A stretch of 10,495 nt of DNA from an uncultured Collinsella sp. GTDB taxonomy: Bacteria > Actinomycetota > Coriobacteriia > Coriobacteriales > Coriobacteriaceae. Position numbers and translations under genes: made by a program. Under the pieces are notes generated by a model, which saw only the letters and a list, made by a program, of their open reading frames with translations, was not told the origin of the DNA and did no database searches. The stretch is from assembly GCA_900759045.1 (NCBI GenBank), contig CAAETU010000031.1:1-10495 (forward strand), in the 5' to 3' direction. Positions 1 to 6,467 of the stretch are shown here, one piece after another (within the stretch, counting starts at the first letter, position 1; each line of letters starts with the position of its first letter).

Positions 1-30
1 ATCAACTCCTGCGGCCCCGCCTGGCATGTG

Positions 31-54
31 CGCGGATGTGTCCGCCAATCCGCG
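31..54. other. Hairpin downstream of the lipoprotein gene
   Basis: A perfect 7-bp inverted repeat, CGCGGAT (31-37) and ATCCGCG (48-54), encloses a 10-nt loop. It begins about 18 nt past the lipoprotein stop codon at 72-74. It sits where a terminator would be expected, but no T-run follows on the minus strand, so intrinsic termination is doubtful. It could be a processing or pausing structure. The remaining bases 1-71 show nothing else recognisable. Confidence 0.25.
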
Positions 55-71
55 GCTATCGGTGTCTGCCG

Positions 72-914
72 TTACGCGATGGTTGCGCTGTAGGAGGCGA
101 CGTCCTCGTAGGAATCGGTCAGGTAGGCATCGATGCCGATGGTCGTGTTGACGAGGTCGTCAAGGCTATCGAGTGTGCCGTTCGAGAAGGTGAACTCTTC
201 GGTGGCGTTGGTGCCGGGCATCAGGTGAGCCGAGAACCAGGCTTCCTTCATGGTGCCGTTGACGTTGGTCTTGCCGGTGGGGGCGTAGAAGGTCAGGTCC
301 TTGTCGCTCTTGTTGGTGATGTTGACGACAAAGCCGATGTCGCCCCAGTCGTCCTTGAACTTCTCGGTGATGGTGATGGTGCACAGATCGTCATCGGCGA
401 CGGTGACGGCGGGGGAGATTTCGACGCTCTGGACATCTTCGTCTTCGACGGCCTCATCGATCTCTTCTTCCTTCTCGGCCGCCTCGCGATCCTTCTTCAC
501 CGTACCGGACAGGTCCTTGTCGGACTTGGTAAAGACAAGATTGCCGTCATCTTCTTCGAGAATGAGTTTGCCGTCCTTGAGCTTCATGTCATGCGACTCG
601 TCTTCGGCGGTGATGGTTACGGTGGTGGCGTCCTTTGCCTCCCATTTAAGGTCCATGACTTCAAGGAACAGGTCGAGGGCACCTGTACCGTCCTCATCGA
701 GAATCAGAACACAGTGGACACCCCAATCCTCGAGCATCTTCATGTACTCATCGGTCAGCTCTTCGCCATCCACGGTTCCACCCGAGAGTTCCCAGCTGCC
801 AACGAAGTTGGCCTTGGGGTCTTTGCCGCCGCCGCTGCAGCCCGTCAGGGCAAAGGCGAGCGCCAGGACGCATGTCAGAAATGCGAGTACGGACTTTTTG
901 AACGTTGTCTTCAT
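72..914 (-). CDS. Putative lipoprotein with lipocalin-like N-terminal half
   Basis: Predicted secreted lipoprotein of 280 aa, anchored to the outer face of the cytoplasmic membrane; its function is unknown. Residues 1-26 form a type II signal peptide: a KK-containing n-region, a hydrophobic core, and the lipobox LTGC with Cys26 as the lipidated residue. After a Gly/Ser linker, residues 37-130 (starting FVGSWELSGG) look like the small beta-barrel 'lipocalin-like' domain common in lipoproteins of gut Firmicutes and Actinobacteria. A strongly acidic segment (about 143-162) leads to a second beta-rich part (about 165-280) with FVVNITNKSDKDLTFY, suggestive of an Ig-like fold. The start follows AAAGGAGG with good spacing. 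The gene is co-oriented with the SPFH gene upstream, but a terminator lies between them, so it may be expressed partly by read-through. The domain assignment is by eye; the lipoprotein call is firm. Confidence 0.85.
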   Translation of the reverse strand: MKTTFKKSVLAFLTCVLALAFALTGCSGGGKDPKANFVGSWELSGGTVDGEELTDEYMKMLEDWGVHCVLILDEDGTGALDLFLEVMDLKWEAKDATTVTITAEDESHDMKLKDGKLILEEDDGNLVFTKSDKDLSGTVKKDREAAEKEEEIDEAVEDEDVQSVEISPAVTVADDDLCTITITEKFKDDWGDIGFVVNITNKSDKDLTFYAPTGKTNVNGTMKEAWFSAHLMPGTNATEEFTFSNGTLDSLDDLVNTTIGIDAYLTDSYEDVASYSATIA

Positions 915-938
915 GGTGTCCTCCTTTATCGAACGAAA

Positions 939-975
939 CCTATAGAAACAAATGCGGGGGTGGCGGAACCCCCGC
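939..975 (-). terminator. Intrinsic terminator after the SPFH gene
   Basis: On the minus strand, GCGGGGG (975-969) pairs with CCCCCGC (960-954) around an 8-nt loop, and the T-rich stretch ATTTGTTTCTATAGG follows (953-939). It lies about 20 nt past the stop codon of the SPFH gene at 995, the expected place for the end of the three-gene zinc-ribbon operon. Only about 24 nt separate it from the lipoprotein start at 914. A TATAGG at 944-939 could be a weak -10 element, but no -35 is convincing, so read-through probably also feeds the lipoprotein gene. Confidence 0.7.
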
Positions 976-994
976 CAATTACCAGATAGAGGGG

Positions 995-2236
995 CTAGGG
1001 CCTGGGCGTTCCGCAGTTGCTGCAGAACTTGCCGCCGTTTTCGCTACCGCAGTTGGGGCAGAACCACTTGGCCGGTGCCGGGGCGGGTGCGGGACTGCCG
1101 CACTCGGAGCAGAACTTGCCGGTGTTGGTGACGCCGCAGCTGCAGGTCCATGTGCCGGCTGCAGGCGCGGCGGCGGGAGCCGGGGCGGGTGCGGACGCCG
1201 GAGCCGGCTGCGGGGCGGCCTGCTGCTGTGCCTGGCCGGCGGCGAACAGCTGGCTGGCATTCATGCCGCCCATGCCACCTGCCATGCCCATGCCCATAAA
1301 GCCTGCCATCGCGCCGTTGGGGTTGGCGGCTGCTGCGCGCATCGCATCGCTCTGGGCGCTGGCGATGTTGGCGGCTGCCATGGTGGGATCGCGCATGACC
1401 GCGGCTTTCTGCAGGTCCTTGATCATCTGCTCGTCCTCTTGCGAGGCGGCGATGGAGTTGACGCCAAAGCTCACGATCTCGACGCCACGCAGGTCACGCC
1501 AGTCGGCAGAGAGGACCTCGTTGAGCGCACGGGCGAGCTCGGTGGTGTGGCCGGGGATGGCGCTGTAGCGGATGCCCATCTCCGAAATCTTGGCAAAGGC
1601 GGGCTGCAGGGCGGTGAGCAGCTCGGACTTAAGCTGGCTGTCGATCTTGTCGCGCGTATAGCTATCGGTCACGTTGCCGCACACGTTGGTGTAGAACAGC
1701 AGCGGGTTGGTGATGCGATACGAATACTCGCCGTTGCAGCGCACGGAGATGTCGACGTCCAGGCCAATGTTGTTATCGACCACGCGGAAGGGCACGGGCG
1801 AGGCGGTGCCGTACTTGTTGCCGATGATCTCCTTGGTGTTGATGAAGTAGACGCGCTGGTCCTTGCCCGCGTCGCCGCCAAAGGTAAAGCGGCTGCCGAT
1901 ATTGGCGAAGGTCTCCTTGATGGAGTCGCCCAGGTTGCCGCTAAAGACGCTCGGCTCGCTGCCGGTATCGAAGACGAACTCACCGGGCTCCAGCGCGACT
2001 TCGATGATCTTGCCGTTTTGCACCACGAGCATGCCCTGGCCGTCGTTGACGGCGATGACCGAGCCGTTGGAGATGACGTTGTCCTCGCCGCGCGTGTTGG
2101 AGCTGCGGCCACCGGTGCGTTTGCTGCCCTTGCAGGCCAAGACGTCAGCAGGCATCGATTCGCAATAGATAAATTCCTTCCACTGGTCGGCCATGACGCC
2201 GCCGGCAGCTCCCAATCCAGCTTTCAAGAGTCCCAT
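995..2236 (-). CDS. SPFH-domain protein with C-terminal double zinc ribbon (YdjI-like)
   Basis: 413-aa protein of the SPFH (stomatin/prohibitin/flotillin) group, resembling Bacillus subtilis YdjI, often annotated 'virion core protein'. These proteins oligomerise at membranes and act as scaffolds. Residues about 15-275 form the SPFH body, with the motifs WKEFIYCESMPADVL near the N-terminus and the repeated beta-strand pattern VDNNIGLDVDISVRCNGEYS. A Gly/Met-rich stretch (about 305-325) and a Pro/Ala linker (about 338-361) lead to two short zinc ribbons: Cys365/367/376/379 (the first pair is CxC rather than CxxC) and Cys393/396/405/408. There is no signal peptide or obvious transmembrane helix. 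The start follows AAAGGAAG. It is the last of three minus-strand genes, 48 nt after the YdjG-like gene, and a terminator follows. In B. subtilis, YdjG, YdjH and YdjI are encoded next to PspA; a role in envelope stress is inferred from that. Confidence 0.85.
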   Translation of the reverse strand: MGLLKAGLGAAGGVMADQWKEFIYCESMPADVLACKGSKRTGGRSSNTRGEDNVISNGSVIAVNDGQGMLVVQNGKIIEVALEPGEFVFDTGSEPSVFSGNLGDSIKETFANIGSRFTFGGDAGKDQRVYFINTKEIIGNKYGTASPVPFRVVDNNIGLDVDISVRCNGEYSYRITNPLLFYTNVCGNVTDSYTRDKIDSQLKSELLTALQPAFAKISEMGIRYSAIPGHTTELARALNEVLSADWRDLRGVEIVSFGVNSIAASQEDEQMIKDLQKAAVMRDPTMAAANIASAQSDAMRAAAANPNGAMAGFMGMGMAGGMGGMNASQLFAAGQAQQQAAPQPAPASAPAPAPAAAPAAGTWTCSCGVTNTGKFCSECGSPAPAPAPAKWFCPNCGSENGGKFCSNCGTPRP

Positions 2237-2284
2237 GGTAATCTTCCTTTCTCGTCAAAGGCCGGGTGGTATTGGTTGGATTGC

Positions 2285-3607
2285 TTAGTCGTCCTTGTCG
2301 TCTTTCATGACAACGGTGGTCTCGGTGTGGCTGAAGGTGTCGTGCTTCTCGGTCAGGTCGAGCTCGCCGCAGTACTCGTCGGCGTGGGTGGCCTCGTTGG
2401 CCGTCTTGAGCTGGCCTACCAGTAGCACGTCTCCGATAATCACGATGATCAGCGGCGCGATGACGTTGATGAGGATGCCCTCGATATCAAAGGTGAGGTA
2501 ATCCGGATCGAAGGCGTATTCCCCCATAAAGAGAATCTGGGAGAGGATAAATCCGATCACAAAGAACAGCACCGAGGCGATGGCGAGCTTGGGCTTGGAG
2601 CAGGGGAGCTCGCCGACCAAGCGGCCGGTCTGGCCGTTCATGGCAAACAGGTAGCTCTTGCCGTTCCACGAGGTGGAGAGCATCCAGACGGGGAACAGGG
2701 CGTAGTCGCTGTCTTCCCAGGTGTAGTCGAGCTGCTTGCTTTCGACCGTGGCATCGTCGTATTCGTCGACGACGGTCTCACGCAGGGCCGAGATCGTGCT
2801 TTCTTCCATACGGCGCTCGGCGCGCGCCTTGCAGGTCTCGCAGTCCTCGTCGTAACGGTTGGCGATGTAGCCGGGCATATATGCGATCGAGAACGGACGC
2901 AGTGCGTCGTAGTCAAACGGCTCGATGGCGTCCATGTGGCCGTCGGGCATCTTGGACGATCCGTCGACGGGCACGCGCTTAAACGAGATATTGCCCTTGC
3001 GATAGGCATCGTAGTGGTCGGTGGTCGTGACGGTGCGGTCGGATTCCTCGGTCACGGTCTCGTTGGTCGCGTCAAAGTACACTTCGCCGTCAACGCGAGC
3101 GCCGTAGAGCCAAAACGGCACGTAGACACCTTGGACCTCGTCGATGTGGTTGCCGGTGACAAAGCTCTTGGGCAGCAAGATCTTGCCCTTGTAGTGTTCC
3201 TTGAGTGCGGCCGTGACGTCATCGCGCCCGAGCTTAAACGGAATCACCAGGTCGGGCGAGAAGTCGCCAGAGAGCTGGCCGGGCGCCACGGCGGAGTTAC
3301 CGCAGTACGGGCAGGTGGTGACGGCGACGGTGCCGTCGGACACGAGCTCGGCGCCGCACGACGAGCAGATGTAGCCGGCGTTTTGGGCCAGCTCCTGCAC
3401 GGCATCGTCGACAGCAGGCTTGGGGGCCGCGGCTGCGGCATCGGCTTTGGCATCTGCCTTGTCCTGGCGCTCGCGATAGAGGGCCTCGACTTCTTCGACT
3501 TCAAAGCGCGAGTCACAGTAGTCGCAGACGAGCTTTTGCTCGGCGCTGGCAAAATGCAAGGGGCCACCGCAGGCAGGGCACTGATAGTTAACGCTCTCGA
3601 AGGCCAT
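2285..3607 (-). CDS. Two-zinc-ribbon membrane protein (YdjG-like, TFIIB-type ribbon)
   Basis: 440-aa protein like Bacillus YdjG, usually labelled 'TFIIB-type zinc ribbon-containing protein' and sometimes wrongly 'PriA-like helicase'. Nothing here indicates a helicase. Ribbon 1 is Cys10/13/28/31. An Ala/Asp-rich linker (about 49-68) leads to ribbon 2, Cys81/84/99/102. A large soluble domain follows (about 115-335) containing VYVPFWLYGARVDGEVYFDA and an extra CETC pair (256/259). Two transmembrane helices, about 340-361 and 377-398, and a charged tail (KDDKDD) close the protein, so the zinc domains probably face the cytoplasm. It starts 24 nt after the DUF4428 gene, with AAAGGA as ribosome binding site, and precedes the SPFH gene, which supports one operon. 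A membrane-anchored partner of the SPFH protein is the natural inference. The molecular function is unknown. Confidence 0.82.
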   Translation of the reverse strand: MAFESVNYQCPACGGPLHFASAEQKLVCDYCDSRFEVEEVEALYRERQDKADAKADAAAAAPKPAVDDAVQELAQNAGYICSSCGAELVSDGTVAVTTCPYCGNSAVAPGQLSGDFSPDLVIPFKLGRDDVTAALKEHYKGKILLPKSFVTGNHIDEVQGVYVPFWLYGARVDGEVYFDATNETVTEESDRTVTTTDHYDAYRKGNISFKRVPVDGSSKMPDGHMDAIEPFDYDALRPFSIAYMPGYIANRYDEDCETCKARAERRMEESTISALRETVVDEYDDATVESKQLDYTWEDSDYALFPVWMLSTSWNGKSYLFAMNGQTGRLVGELPCSKPKLAIASVLFFVIGFILSQILFMGEYAFDPDYLTFDIEGILINVIAPLIIVIIGDVLLVGQLKTANEATHADEYCGELDLTEKHDTFSHTETTVVMKDDKDD

Positions 3608-3631
3608 GATCGGTCCTTTCGCTGCCGGAGG

Positions 3632-4369
3632 CTATGCGCCGATGGCGCCGCCGCAGTATTCGCAGCGCCCACTGGCATCGGGAATGGTGGTGGCTCCGCA
3701 GAAGGGGCAGGTCACCGCGGTCTTGGGGGCCTTGGCGGCCACGACGCTGTCGCGCGTCTCCTGGCGCAGCTGCACCAGCGCGTCGCGGACCTCGGTTGCC
3801 TGGCGCTTGGCCTCGCGGTATTCGATGGAGCCGCGCTGATCGATGGTGGAGTCGTTCACGCGCAGGTTGATCTCGGTAAAGTACGGCGTGTTGACGTGGA
3901 TGGTCAGATTAAAGTCGTAATCCAGGTCGTAGCGCGGCGGGTTGTAGCTCTCGTGCTCGCCGTCCTTGGTCTCGCGATAGATCTCGGTGCGATGCTCGTC
4001 GATATCCATATCGCAGCCGAGTACCTGCGAGAACTCGATGATGTCGGGATTGGCGTCGCGCCAGCGGCTCTGCGAAGTGATGATCAGCAGGCCCGCGTCC
4101 TCATCGAGCATAATATTGGTGCGCCCGGCAGAAAGCGTGCGCGTGGGGTTGAACGAAGACAGGCGTTCGGCGTTGGCCTCGCGGTAGGCGAGTTGCTCAC
4201 GGATGTCGTCCGCGGTGCTGGAGCGATAGCCGTGAAAGTAGGGGGAGAGCTTGCCGGTGCACTCTTTGCACAGGTAGCCTTCATTGATTTTTGTCTTACC
4301 TAGAAGTCCCAGCTCGGTACCGCAAATCGCGCACTCTTTCTTCTCGAACATCTTGTCAAAGAAGCCCAT
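3632..4369 (-). CDS. DUF4428 / zinc-ribbon protein
   Basis: 245-aa cytoplasmic protein and the first gene of the three-gene operon. The N-terminus carries a treble-clef-like zinc site, Cys13/16/34/37 (CAICGTELG... then a GYLCKECTGKLS block), the pattern of DUF4428. The middle (about 45-205) has no family I can name. It contains a beta-rich part with hydrophobic runs such as LLIITSQ and LTIHVNTPYF, then a charged, probably coiled helix (about 178-210). The C-terminus is a second ribbon, Cys221/224/236/239, ending a few residues later. The start is preceded by GGGAGG with 5-nt spacing. No clear promoter was found upstream. With its two neighbours this makes six four-cysteine zinc sites in one operon. 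The function is unknown; co-action with the SPFH/YdjG-like pair is inferred from position. Confidence 0.8.
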   Translation of the reverse strand: MGFFDKMFEKKECAICGTELGLLGKTKINEGYLCKECTGKLSPYFHGYRSSTADDIREQLAYREANAERLSSFNPTRTLSAGRTNIMLDEDAGLLIITSQSRWRDANPDIIEFSQVLGCDMDIDEHRTEIYRETKDGEHESYNPPRYDLDYDFNLTIHVNTPYFTEINLRVNDSTIDQRGSIEYREAKRQATEVRDALVQLRQETRDSVVAAKAPKTAVTCPFCGATTIPDASGRCEYCGGAIGA

Positions 4370-4449
4370 GGCTGCCTCCCATCAACTGGTAGCGTGTGTC
4401 ACTTTTGATGATGGGGGAGTGCGCGATCCTTCGCGATACCCAGACGGCT

Positions 4450-4605
4450 CAAGGAGTCTCCACAACTGGGACACATGGCCCATTTTTCATCCGACACATA
4501 GGGACACTCCTTGCTGCGGGTAGTCATTGGGCACTCATTGGGGACGTACTTAAATGAGTGGCAGTTGGAGACACTCCTTGCCGAGCTAGAGGCCGCGCGT
4601 GTCCC
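4450..4605. repeat. Repeated motif cluster in the divergent intergenic region
   Basis: The gap 4370-4746 (about 375 nt) has no credible gene. It holds several copies of short motifs. CAAGGAGTCTCC (4450-4461) is nearly the inverse of GGAGACACTCCTTG (4567-4580), and GGGACACTCCTTGC (4501-4514) is a further copy. GACACAT occurs twice (4470-4476 and 4493-4499). CACTCATT (4532-4539) and AATGAGTG (4553-4560) form an 8-bp inverted repeat with a 13-nt loop, next to a second TCATTGGG copy (4524-4531). The arrangement looks like worn-down or rearranged dispersed palindromic repeats. I see no transposase fragment. Confidence 0.45.
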
Positions 4606-4681
4606 TTCTGGTCCATGAGGCTCAAAACCGCGGTGTGACGTGAACGGCTGGGGTCAAATTTGCAGCATTTCGAGCTCGGCT

Positions 4682-4711
4682 TCGATATTGAGACTGGTTC
4701 TTTATTAAAAT
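4682..4711 (+). promoter_or_regulatory. Candidate promoter of the membrane LuxR gene
   Basis: TAAAAT (4706-4711) matches the -10 consensus at five of six positions. TCGATA (4682-4687), 18 nt upstream, matches the -35 at four of six. Transcription would start near 4718, about 28 nt ahead of the ATG at 4747. The surrounding stretch is locally AT-rich within a GC-rich window, which supports a promoter, but the -35 is weak. Confidence 0.35.
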
Positions 4712-4746
4712 AGTTTTCCAGACAATTGAGCGGCTGGGGGTTAACC

Positions 4747-6286
4747 ATGAGGGACATGGGAGACACAACTGCATATCTGCGTCGGGGCATTCGGGAGATT
4801 ATATGCCTGGCGCTGTTCTTCTTCACGTTTTTTGGCGTGCGAGTATCTTTTGATGCGCGCATGGCCGAGTTCGTGTCTCCGGACGAGGTTGTTATTTATG
4901 AGAGCCTTGTTATCGGCGCGAGCGTGATTGGCTTTTTTGTGCGTCCCATTCTGTACTATCGCCGTCCCCATGCTATCGACGCAACGAGTGACGTCACGGG
5001 CGTTTTGCTGGTGGCTGCATTGCTGCTGTTGATTATGGCGGTTCAGGTTGAGGTGGTAATTGCCGGCGGTTTGGTGGCGTGCTGCGCGCTGGGCTACTGC
5101 GGATCGACTGCTCATGCAAATTTTGCGAGGCGCTTTGCGCGAACGCCCTGCTTGGCGCGCGCCGCCGCACTTTCTTACGCCATGGGCGTCCTGGTGCAGG
5201 TTCTCAACCACATGGTGATGCCTGCCGGCATTCCTCAGCAGGCTGTTCTGGTTGTCTGTGCGATCGCGCAGGTGGCGTTGCTCCACAGCGTCCGACGCGC
5301 TAAGCTGCGCGACGAGTCCAATCCCAACTTTGAACCCAGCGTTGCCGGGCTTTCGGTAGATGCTTTGGAATATGGCGCCAAGTGGCAAGACGATCCCGAG
5401 GCAAAGGCGGCATTCCGCCGCACCGTAGCTCGCTTGACCGTGGCGACGGCGTATCTTTCCGGCGTATTCGCCGCTCTCAACGCGGGTCTCACAACCTTGC
5501 ATGCTACCGGAGCCGTTGATTTGGGTGACTGGCCGCGCCTGCTGCTTGTCGTGAGCTCGTTGGCTGCCGGCGTCCTATTTGACCTGCACGGCCGCTCGTA
5601 TATGAATATCGGCATGACATGTGCCGCCATACTGTCCACGCTTTCGTTCTTTGTGCTCATCGTCGATGGCAATGGCGGCAACGAGCTTGCTGCCACGATT
5701 ATCTTTTATCTGGGCTCGGGCTTTTTCGTGGTGTTCTTTACCACAAAAATATGCCGCCGTCTCGCTCTATGCGCGCTGGTCATATTTTTGGCCGTGCATG
5801 GGTCGCGTCGTCAACAACGTGTGCTCGATGCTCGTGACGGCGCCGGCGATCATCTCGAGTCAAAACGTGCTGGCTGCGATCGGTGCGGCGCTCGTGATGT
5901 TTGTGGGCATTGCGATTACGCTGCTGGGGCAGTTGGGGCAACGAGCCGATGATGCCGTGATGCAGGATGGCCTGCCGCTTGCCACCGACGATCTTGGTGG
6001 GGATCTTGCGCCCACACGCTCCGACCCCGGGCCCGTGGAGGCAGCGGAGCTCACGTCCGATGAACGCCTCGATGCCTTCGTCGCCACCTTTGGGCTTACA
6101 GAGCGCGAGCGCGATATTCTTGAGGTCTTGGTCGTTTCGGACCAGAGCGTTCAGGACATCGCCACAACGCTCTTCCTTTCGCGCTCCACGCTCTATCGTC
6201 ACATTTCCTCGATCAACAAGAAGACCGGCACCGCCTCGCGCGTGGCCCTTATCAACTTCTTCTGGTCCTGGACGCCCAAGGACTAG
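4747..6286 (+). pseudogene. Membrane-anchored LuxR-type regulator, frameshifted
   Basis: Two overlapping frames together give one 512-aa protein: a membrane domain of about 12 helices (for example residues 17-34, 49-71, 84-122, 137-180, 225-247, 263-332 and 373-397), an acidic linker, and a C-terminal LuxR/GerE helix-turn-helix (about 448-510, FGLTERERDILEVL ... LFLSRSTLYRHI). This MFS-like-plus-HTH design is common in Coriobacteriia, where such proteins are thought to sense small molecules and control neighbouring genes. The frame breaks at the A5 run 5745-5749. The first frame ends FFVVFFTTK at 5748; skipping one A lets the second frame continue in register with YAAVSLYARW from 5750 to the stop at 6286. 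Unshifted, translation adds about 67 unrelated residues, stops at 5952 and loses the DNA-binding domain. ATG 4747 has GGGGG upstream as a weak ribosome site; TTG 4726 is an alternative start. Confidence 0.8.
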
Positions 6287-6300
6287 CTAATTCTCCAATA

Positions 6301-6367
6301 AGTTGCGGTGGAATAGTCCCTAAATTAAAGTCACGGGGCTTTAAACAGGAACTATTCCACCGCAACT
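6301..6367. repeat. 67-nt element with perfect 17-bp inverted ends
   Basis: AGTTGCGGTGGAATAGT (6301-6317) and ACTATTCCACCGCAACT (6351-6367) are exact reverse complements. The 33-nt centre holds a nested inverted repeat, TTAAAG (6325-6330) with CTTTAA (6339-6344), and a CCT/AGG pairing, so the whole element can fold into one long imperfect hairpin. It begins 14 nt after the LuxR stop codon and lies about 100 nt past the convergent mgtA stop. No T-run follows on either strand, so it is not a standard intrinsic terminator. A REP- or MITE-like dispersed element is the likeliest reading. Confidence 0.6.
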
Positions 6368-6377
6368 GCTGGGGGGA

Positions 6378-6445
6378 TAGACTGCGGCGGCGGCAGAGGC
6401 AACGGCAGCGGCGTTGGCAGCTGTGGTAGTGGCAACGGCAGCCGG
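6378..6445. repeat. GGC/GCC-rich low-complexity stretch after mgtA
   Basis: This short run of imperfect GGCNNCGGCAG units includes GGCAACGGCAGC twice (6398-6409 and 6431-6442), 33 nt apart. It lies between the mgtA stop codon and the 67-nt inverted repeat. No gene or terminator is evident in it. It may be a small tandem expansion or simply biased sequence. Confidence 0.3.
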
Positions 6446-6467
6446 CAGGGTGTTTTCCGTCTACTTG

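Noticed and set aside
905..2425. A 506-codon plus-strand open frame over the SPFH gene, and similar long antisense frames at 36-989 and 2936-4303
   Set aside because: The products are Gly/Ala/Val-rich shadows of clear minus-strand genes; their composition follows the opposite strand's third-position GC.
2285..3607. Annotation as a PriA-like primosomal helicase
   Set aside because: Only the zinc-ribbon cysteines are shared; there are no Walker A/B or helicase motifs, and there are two C-terminal membrane helices.
4524..4862. A 112-codon minus-strand frame overlapping the start of the LuxR gene
   Set aside because: There is no ribosome site or recognisable domain, and it overlaps a well-supported plus-strand gene and the repeat-rich intergenic region.
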